10,491 nt of DNA from Acidimicrobiia bacterium (GTDB lineage: Bacteria; Actinomycetota; Acidimicrobiia; Acidimicrobiales; Iamiaceae). Position 1 is the first letter of the stretch; every line of letters begins with the position of its first letter. The stretch covers positions 1 through 10,491 of the forward strand of contig JAFBAD010000110.1 in NCBI GenBank assembly GCA_019247975.1, read 5' to 3'. The notes below the pieces were generated by a model that saw nothing but the letters and a program-made list of their open reading frames with translations, was not told the origin of the DNA and did not search any database. A program made the position numbers and the translations under genes. Below, in pieces: positions 6,098 to 10,491 of this stretch.

Positions 6098-7124
6098 ATC
6101 GCTTGGGCATGTCCCGGATGGCGCGGGACATCACCTTGATCTCACGGCGGCGCTCGGCGGCGGCCCGGCCGTCACGCCGCCGCTCCATCCACGCCGCCTC
6201 CCGCTCGAGCTTGCGCCAGCTCTCGAGCCGGGCGGCCGGCAGTCTGCCCTCCTCGATCGCCTCGGTGACCGCGCAGCCGGGCTCCGAGCGGTGCTCGCAG
6301 TCCCCGAAGCGGCACCGCTGCGCGAGCTCCTCGATGTCGGCGAAGGTCTTCGACAGGCCCTCGTCGGCCTGCCAGACGCCGATGCCCCGCAGGCCCGGGG
6401 TGTCGATGAGCACGCCGCCCCCGGGCAACGGCACGAGGTTGCGGGTCACCGTCGTGTGGCGCCCCTTGTGGTCGCTCCCCCGCACCGCGCCGACCTCGAG
6501 CACCTCGGCGCCGAGCAGGGCGTTGGCCAGCGACGACTTGCCGACGCCGGATGCGCCGAGCAGCACGACGGTCTCGCTCGGCCCGATCAGCGAGCGGACA
6601 TCGCCGACGCCGCGCCCGTCGGTGCACGACGTGACGACGACATCTGCGCCCACGAGCCGTGACCGGAGCTCGTCGGCCTCGGCATCAGGATCGGGATGGG
6701 TGTCGGCCTTCGTGAGCACGACGACGGGCCGGGCGCCGCTGTCCCACGCGACGACGAGCTCCCGCTCGACGCGCGCCGGCCGCAGCGGGCGGTCGAGCCC
6801 GGTGGCGATGAGCACCAGGTCGACGTCCGCGGCGAGCGTCTGCGCCTCGGTGGTGGGCCCGGCCGCCTGGCGCTCGAGCGCGGACCAGCGCTCGAGGACG
6901 TGGGCGACCCGGTCGCCGTCGAGCAGGACCCAGTCGCCCACCGCCGGCAGGGGCCGGGCGCTCGCGGTGCGCTCACCGGCGGAGGTGATCACCCCGCAGC
7001 GGTCGCGGTCGACGCGGGTGACGCGGGCGGGAACGAGGTCGGGACGATCAGCTGAGGCGACGAGCGCGTGGACGCGGTCGCTCCAGCCGTACTGGGCGAG
7101 ATCGCCCGGGAGTGCTGAAGCCAT
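6093..7124 (-). CDS. rsgA: ribosome small-subunit-dependent GTPase A
   Basis: The 343-residue circularly permuted GTPase acts late in 30S subunit maturation. An N-terminal OB-fold-like part (about 30-85, with PAVGDWV at 60-66) is followed by G motifs in the permuted order G4-G1-G2-G3. These are TKAD (138-141; T replaces the more usual N), GASGVGKSS (190-198), the HTT region (223-225) within GRHTTVTRNL, and DTPG (241-244). The C-terminal zinc module reads C271-x4-C276-x-H278-x5-C284. A basic helical tail follows, rich in Arg/Glu (304-343). The start is well supported: GAAGGAG lies 5 nt before ATG 7124 on the minus strand. The last codons run into the shared terminator hairpin. Upstream is an unusual leader with a short ORF and stem-loops, and the divergent neighbour is an ABC binding protein with no obvious functional link. 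Confidence 0.96.
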   Translation of the reverse strand: MASALPGDLAQYGWSDRVHALVASADRPDLVPARVTRVDRDRCGVITSAGERTASARPLPAVGDWVLLDGDRVAHVLERWSALERQAAGPTTEAQTLAADVDLVLIATGLDRPLRPARVERELVVAWDSGARPVVVLTKADTHPDPDAEADELRSRLVGADVVVTSCTDGRGVGDVRSLIGPSETVVLLGASGVGKSSLANALLGAEVLEVGAVRGSDHKGRHTTVTRNLVPLPGGGVLIDTPGLRGIGVWQADEGLSKTFADIEELAQRCRFGDCEHRSEPGCAVTEAIEEGRLPAARLESWRKLEREAAWMERRRDGRAAAERRREIKVMSRAIRDMPKRY

Positions 7125-7126
7125 GG

Positions 7127-7160
7127 GGGCTCCTTCGGACAGGTCCGCCCGCCGGAGCCC
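7127..7160 (-). promoter_or_regulatory. hairpin masking the rsgA ribosome binding site
   Basis: In the minus-strand transcript, GGGCTCC (7160-7154) can pair perfectly with GGAGCCC (7133-7127) around a 20-nt interior. That interior holds a smaller CGGA/TCCG hairpin (7136-7147). Most of the rsgA Shine-Dalgarno sequence, GAAGGAG (7136-7130), lies in the closing stem, right before the start codon. This is the geometry of translation control by site masking. Folding is read by eye and no energy was computed. Confidence 0.45.
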
Positions 7161-7172
7161 TCGGGACTTCGG

Positions 7173-7241
7173 CTAGGCGGTGGATGGACGGAGGGTGCGG
7201 GCGCGCCGGCAGACCGGCGTCTCGCAGGAGTCGGTTGCCAT
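7173..7241 (-). CDS. candidate 22-codon leader ORF (uORF) upstream of rsgA
   Basis: On the minus strand, ATG 7241 to TAG 7173 encodes 22 residues beginning MATDSCETPVC and ending RTLRPSTA. It has Cys at positions 6 and 11 and five Arg. The ATG has one of the best Shine-Dalgarno sequences in the window: GGAGGGAGG, with 4 nt between its end and ATG. The ORF ends 48 nt before the rsgA start, in the same transcript direction. I do not recognise the peptide. A good initiation site in front of so short an ORF argues for a translated leader peptide. The paired Cys codons recall Cys-containing leader peptides known upstream of some mycobacterial genes, a comparison of type only. It could instead be a tiny structural protein or a chance ORF. 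Confidence 0.5.
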   Translation of the reverse strand: MATDSCETPVCRRARTLRPSTA

Positions 7242-7257
7242 GGCACCTCCCTCCGTC
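7187..7257 (-). promoter_or_regulatory. nested stem-loops across the leader ORF, covering its ribosome binding site
   Basis: GACGGAGGG (7187-7195) and CCCTCCGTC (7249-7257) form a perfect 9-bp inverted repeat. In the minus-strand RNA this pairs the leader-ORF ribosome binding region with its own codons 17-20. Enclosed by it, CGCCGG (7204-7209) and CCGGCG (7214-7219) form a 6-bp GC stem around a 4-nt loop that contains part of the second Cys codon region. Translation of the leader ORF would break both stems. Confidence 0.4.
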
Positions 7258-7269
7258 AGCTGCGGGCTG

Positions 7270-7293
7270 GGACCGTAGCGCCCGGGTCGGTCC
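7270..7293. promoter_or_regulatory. dyad operator candidate over a TACGGT -10 of the rsgA leader
   Basis: GGACCG (7270-7275) and CGGTCC (7288-7293) are perfect inverted half-sites 12 bp apart. The left half overlaps TACGGT (minus strand, 7277-7272), a TAnnnT match that would start a transcript roughly 25 nt before the leader ORF. A dimeric regulator site is plausible. No -35 is clear. Confidence 0.3.
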
Positions 7294-7297
7294 GCCG

Positions 7298-7326
7298 CCG
7301 CGGGAATTGGTGGGATGATCCCGCGG
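7298..7326. promoter_or_regulatory. inverted repeat abutting the ABC binding-protein start
   Basis: CCGCGGGA (7298-7305) and TCCCGCGG (7319-7326) are perfect 8-bp arms around 13 nt; the last base is the G of GTG 7326. Within it GATGAT (7314-7319) lies 6 nt before the GTG, fitting a weak -10 for a leaderless transcript, and no ribosome binding site is present. The dyad would then be an operator over the core promoter. If the transcript starts further upstream it would be a start-masking hairpin. Confidence 0.35.
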
Positions 7327-8963
7327 TGCTCCGCTCCCGCTTCGCCCTCGTCGCCGCCACCATCTGCATGGTCGTCGTCGCCGTCTCCTGCAGCAGCGAC
7401 GACGGGGGGAGCTCCGCCACCAAGGACACCGGCTCGAAGTCGACCAGCTCGACGACCGCGCCGGCCGGCGAGTTCAACCAGGCCTTCGACCAGGGCACGC
7501 CGAAGGACGGCGGCTCGATCAAGATCGGCGTGGAGGCCGAGATCGCCAGCCTCGACCCCGCCGGCGCGCTGGCCGACGTGTCCGACTACGACATCGCGCT
7601 CGCGATCTACGACCCGCTGGTCGACTACGACACCAAGGGCAACCTCGTGCCCGGGCTGGCCACGAAGTGGTCGGGCTCGTCGGACTTCAAGACGTGGACG
7701 CTGCAGCTGCGCAAGGGCGTGCAGTTCACCGACGGCACCCCGTTCAACGCCGACGCGGTGGTCAAGCAGTTCGAGCGGCTCAAGGATCCGGCCACCAAGT
7801 GCACGTGCGCGGCGAACGTCGCCCACATCACCAAGGTCGAGGCGCAGGGCGACTCCACGGTCGCGTTCACGCTCGACGAGGCGAACGCGTTCTTCGTCCC
7901 GTCGCTCAACGCGGCCATCGGCCTCATCGCATCACCGACCGCGACCGCGAAGTACGGGACGGACTACGCCCGCCACCCGGTCGGCACCGGTGCGTTCTCG
8001 CTCACCAGCTACGACCCGATCGTGCTCCAGAAGAACCCGAACTACTGGCGCAAGGACGCGCAGGGCCGGGCGCTCCCCCACCTCGACAAGATCACCGTCC
8101 AGCCGATCACCGAGAACACGATCCGCCTGCAGTCGCTGGCCGCCGGAGACATCGACCTCATGCAGGTGGGCGACACCAACACGATCATCAAGGCGATCCA
8201 GAGCGGGAAGTACACGGTCCAGAAGATCACCGGCGGTTCGTCGACCAGCGTGTCGATGAACAACCGCAAGCCGCCGTTCAACGACGTCCGGATGCGCCAG
8301 GCGTTCGCCCAGGCGGTCAACCGCGACGAGATCAACAACATCGAGTACCAGGGCTCGCGCCAGCTCGCCTACTCGCAGTTCGCCGCCACGTCCCCGTGGT
8401 ACGACGCGGACGCCGGCTGGTTGACCTACAACCAGAAGAAGGCGAAGCAGCTCGTCGCCGCGGCGAAGGCCGACGGCGTGTCGACGACGTTCACGCTGAC
8501 GTGCGTCACATCCGACGAGAGCCGGAAGCTGCTGAACATCGTCAAGCAGCAGATCGCGAAGGTGGGCCTCACCGCGAACCTCGAGTACGTGGACCAGGGC
8601 ACCTACGTCCACAAGCTGCTCGACGCCGACCACTCGTTCGTGGCTGGTTGCAGCCGCAACGGCGAGAACCTGACGCCCGACCTCTACGACGGCTGGCACA
8701 CCGACGCGTCGTTCAACGCGGAGGGCTACCACAACCCGAAGTCCGACAAGATCATGGAGGACATCCGGGCGACGGCCGACCCGAAAGAGCAGAAGAAGCT
8801 CGTCGACGACCTGCAGACGAACCTGGCCAACGACGTGCCGGCGTTCCCCCTCCTCTACGACCTGTTCGCGAACATCGCCAACAAGGACATCAGCGGGCTC
8901 CCGGTGCCGAAGCCGGTCACGCTCGGCGTCATCACCTTCGCCGACCTCTACCGGGTGGGGTGA
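7326..8963 (+). CDS. ABC transporter substrate-binding lipoprotein, family 5
   Basis: The 545-residue protein begins with a lipoprotein signal: Arg at 3 and 5, hydrophobic core 6-20, and lipidation Cys22 after AVS (slightly off the L-x-x-C ideal). A Ser/Thr/Gly/Asp-rich linker to about residue 48 tethers the domain to the membrane. The mature part is a family-5 solute-binding protein (peptide/nickel/oligopeptide type). Evidence includes the N-terminal EAEIASLDPAGAL, AIYDPLVDYD, the region LQLRKGVQFTDGTPFNADAVV, the HPVGTGAFSLTSYDP segment, and the NNRKPPFNDVRMRQAFAQAV motif. Usual ligands are peptides; others such as glutathione or nickel complexes occur. The start is GTG 7326, possibly leaderless. 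The stop overlaps the gamma-glutamyltransferase start, and no permease or ATPase gene follows in the window, so it is an orphan here. Confidence 0.95.
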   Translation: MLRSRFALVAATICMVVVAVSCSSDDGGSSATKDTGSKSTSSTTAPAGEFNQAFDQGTPKDGGSIKIGVEAEIASLDPAGALADVSDYDIALAIYDPLVDYDTKGNLVPGLATKWSGSSDFKTWTLQLRKGVQFTDGTPFNADAVVKQFERLKDPATKCTCAANVAHITKVEAQGDSTVAFTLDEANAFFVPSLNAAIGLIASPTATAKYGTDYARHPVGTGAFSLTSYDPIVLQKNPNYWRKDAQGRALPHLDKITVQPITENTIRLQSLAAGDIDLMQVGDTNTIIKAIQSGKYTVQKITGGSSTSVSMNNRKPPFNDVRMRQAFAQAVNRDEINNIEYQGSRQLAYSQFAATSPWYDADAGWLTYNQKKAKQLVAAAKADGVSTTFTLTCVTSDESRKLLNIVKQQIAKVGLTANLEYVDQGTYVHKLLDADHSFVAGCSRNGENLTPDLYDGWHTDASFNAEGYHNPKSDKIMEDIRATADPKEQKKLVDDLQTNLANDVPAFPLLYDLFANIANKDISGLPVPKPVTLGVITFADLYRVG

Positions 8964-10414
8964 GCGGCCGCATCGCGGCGGGGCACCCGGCGGTCGTCGC
9001 GGCCGCCGCCGATGTCCTCGCAGGAGGAGGCAACGCGTTCGACGCTGCGGTCGCGGCTGGCTTCGCCGCGGCCGTGGCCGAGCCGTGCCTGACCAGCCTG
9101 GCCGGCGGCGGCTTCCTGCTCGCCCGCACCGCGGCCGGCGAAGAGGTGCTGTTCGACTTCTTCGTCGACACGCCCGGACGGGGGCTGGCCACCGATCGGC
9201 CGAAGCCGCGCTTCGACGCGGTGGACGTGCGCTTCCCGGCTGCGGTCCAGACGTTCCACTGCGGGCCCGGCTCGGTTGCGGTCCCGGGGGCGCTCACCGG
9301 CTACCTGCACGTGCACGACCGCCTGGGTCGCGTCCCGCTCGAGCGGGTGCTCGCACCGGCGATCCGCCTCGCTGCGGACGGCGTCGCGCTCGAACCCCGG
9401 CAGGCCGCCATCGTGGGGCTGCTCGCGCCGATCCTCACGCGCGAACCGGCGACCGCCGCGATCTTCGCCCCGGGTGGGCGGCTGCTCCGGCCGAACGACA
9501 CGCTGCACAACCCGGAGCTCGGCGCGCTGCTCGAGGGCGTGGCTTCGGGCGCAAGCGGTGACCTCCGCGGCGGGCCGCTGCACGACCGCCTCGTCGCGCT
9601 GATGGTCGACCACGACGGCCTGGTGACCGCCGAGGATCTGGCGGCGTACGAGGTGATCGAGCGCGAGCCGCTGGCCGTGGAGTTCCACGGGCGGCGCATC
9701 ATCACCAACCCGCCACCGTCGTTCGGTGGGCGCCTGGTCGGCCTCGCGCTCGAGCTGGCCGGTGCCCGTCGGGTCACCTACCGCACCCCGGCGTGGGTCG
9801 AGGCCCTCGTCGAGGACATGATCGAGGTCGACCGGCGGCGCGTCGCGGAGCTCGCCGGACCGCAGCAGCAGCCGTCGACGTCGCGCGGTACCACCCACGT
9901 CAGCGTGGCCGACGACGAGGGCAACATCGCGGCGATGACGACGTCGAACGGCGAAGGCTCGGGCGACCTCGTGCCCGGCACCGGCGTCCAGCTCAACAAC
10001 ATGCTCGGCGAGGACGACCTCCACCCGGGCGGGTTCCACGCCGCACCGCCGGGCGTACGGGTCTCGTCGATGATGGCGCCGACCATCGTGAGCGCAACCG
10101 ACGGCCGGCCCGAGCTCGTGCTCGGCAGCGGTGGCAGCAAGCGCATCCGCACCGCGATCCTGCAGGTGATCTGCGCGTTCGTCGACGGCGGACTCGACGT
10201 CGACCGCGCGGTGCACGCACCGCGTCTGCACTGGGACACCGACCACGTCGAGGCGGAGCCGGGGTGGGATCCGGGCCTGATCGACGCCCTCCGCGCCCGC
10301 TGGCCGGTCAACGTGTGGCCGGCGATCGACATGTACTTCGGTGGCGTGCACGCGGTCTCGCCGACCGGCGCGTCAGGCGACCCCCGCCGTGACGGCGCTC
10401 ACGCGCTCCTCTGA
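8960..10414 (+). CDS. gamma-glutamyltransferase-like Ntn hydrolase, compact and cytosolic
   Basis: The 484-residue protein of the gamma-glutamyltranspeptidase family is made as one chain that self-cleaves at a Thr; here the expected nucleophile is Thr311 in GTTHVSVADDEGNIAAM (310-326). Upstream are GGGNAFDAAVAAGFA (22-36), SLAGGGF (46-52) and CGPGSVAVPGALTGY (101-115). Downstream are LNNMLGEDDLHP (345-356), PGVRVSSMMAPTIV (364-377), LGSGGSKRIRTAILQ (388-402) and the APRLH segment. Differences from E. coli Ggt: no signal peptide; about 310 residues before the nucleophile instead of about 390; DFFVD (66-70) where Ggt has DFRE, losing the Arg that holds the gamma-glutamyl carboxylate; and Met371 for the second Ser of its SS pair. 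The exact reaction is therefore uncertain. GTG 8960 overlaps the preceding stop by 4 bp (GTGA), so translation is coupled to the binding protein. Confidence 0.9.
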   Translation: MSGRIAAGHPAVVAAAADVLAGGGNAFDAAVAAGFAAAVAEPCLTSLAGGGFLLARTAAGEEVLFDFFVDTPGRGLATDRPKPRFDAVDVRFPAAVQTFHCGPGSVAVPGALTGYLHVHDRLGRVPLERVLAPAIRLAADGVALEPRQAAIVGLLAPILTREPATAAIFAPGGRLLRPNDTLHNPELGALLEGVASGASGDLRGGPLHDRLVALMVDHDGLVTAEDLAAYEVIEREPLAVEFHGRRIITNPPPSFGGRLVGLALELAGARRVTYRTPAWVEALVEDMIEVDRRRVAELAGPQQQPSTSRGTTHVSVADDEGNIAAMTTSNGEGSGDLVPGTGVQLNNMLGEDDLHPGGFHAAPPGVRVSSMMAPTIVSATDGRPELVLGSGGSKRIRTAILQVICAFVDGGLDVDRAVHAPRLHWDTDHVEAEPGWDPGLIDALRARWPVNVWPAIDMYFGGVHAVSPTGASGDPRRDGAHALL

Positions 10415-10438
10415 GCTCACCGTCTCCCAGTTCGGAAG

Positions 10439-10453
10439 TGCGGCTTCGCCGCA
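10439..10453 (+). terminator. short GC hairpin after the gamma-glutamyltransferase-like gene
   Basis: TGCGGC-TTC-GCCGCA is a perfect 6-bp stem 24 nt after the stop at 10414. It may end the transcript but has no T-run, and such short GC hairpins arise often by chance in DNA of this composition. The rest of 10415-10491 shows nothing I can assign. Confidence 0.35.
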
Positions 10454-10491
10454 AGGGCGCCGTCCTCTCGGGTCGCCTTCGGCTCCGTCAG

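Noticed and set aside
6076..7176. 366-codon plus-strand open frame opposite rsgA
   Set aside because: Ser/Arg/Thr-rich translation without domain features; the minus strand encodes an intact RsgA.
7173..7826. 217-codon minus-strand frame into the binding-protein gene
   Set aside because: Only its last 22 codons have a ribosome binding site and lie outside the opposing gene. The rest is an antisense shadow.
7667..8959. Upstream extension of the gamma-glutamyltransferase frame through the binding-protein gene
   Set aside because: The extension is an out-of-frame Arg/His-rich translation of the binding protein. GTG 8960 gives a normal family N-terminus.
10417..10491. Open minus-strand frame of 24 codons running off the right edge
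   Set aside because: It could be the end of a convergent gene, but it is too short, shows no family features, and is no longer than chance allows at this GC content.
1..10491. Search for CRISPR arrays, insertion sequences, tRNA genes, toxin-antitoxin pairs and phage or defence genes
   Set aside because: No regular spaced repeats, transposase motifs, tRNA cloverleaf or defence-domain proteins were seen. Gene content and base composition look uniform, so no island boundary is supported.

Overview
The window is GC-rich, gene-dense bacterial chromosome. Intergenic gaps are very short, GTG and probably CTG starts occur, ORFs overlap by 4 bp, and degraded-lipid and acyl-CoA genes are present. This style fits a high-GC actinobacterium. 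An Acidimicrobiia-like member is my guess from gene style only; no rRNA or other phylogenetic marker is present to prove it. There are nine clear protein-coding genes, one partial gene at the left edge, and one candidate 22-residue upstream ORF. I see no tRNA, rRNA, CRISPR array, insertion sequence, phage gene or recognisable defence island.

Left block (1-1635): the C-terminal end of an MFS transporter is followed 10 nt later by a small CD225/dispanin-type two-helix membrane protein. This meets an oppositely oriented acyl-CoA dehydrogenase, and the two stop codons share one CTAG tetranucleotide. The dehydrogenase has Gly where MCAD-type enzymes have the catalytic Glu.

Centre block (1746-6052, all plus strand): a small Lys/Ala/Pro-rich basic protein with a perfect 11-residue tandem duplication lies 10 nt before methionyl-tRNA synthetase (metG). 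A TauE/SafE-type permease follows, apparently starting at a CTG that overlaps the metG stop. After about 50 nt with a TACACT -10 candidate and a clear ribosome binding site comes an acyl-CoA ligase resembling the FadD19 type. A 20-bp stem hairpin closes this block and doubles as the end of the convergent rsgA gene.

Right block: rsgA (minus strand, 30S-assembly GTPase) has an unusually structured leader at 7125-7257. It holds a 22-codon ORF with a strong ribosome binding site and two Cys codons, an inverted repeat able to mask that site, and a second hairpin that masks the rsgA ribosome binding site. This leader is the most interesting unexplained signal in the window. Divergent to it, a family-5 ABC substrate-binding lipoprotein overlaps by 4 bp a compact cytosolic gamma-glutamyltransferase-like Ntn hydrolase. 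The pair suggests capture and cleavage of peptides or gamma-glutamyl compounds, although no permease or ATPase genes are in view. The last 77 bp hold only a short GC hairpin.

Most of the window is ordinary housekeeping and lipid or peptide metabolism. The regulatory RNA hypothesis and the non-canonical active sites rest on reading by eye and need the comparative tests listed.
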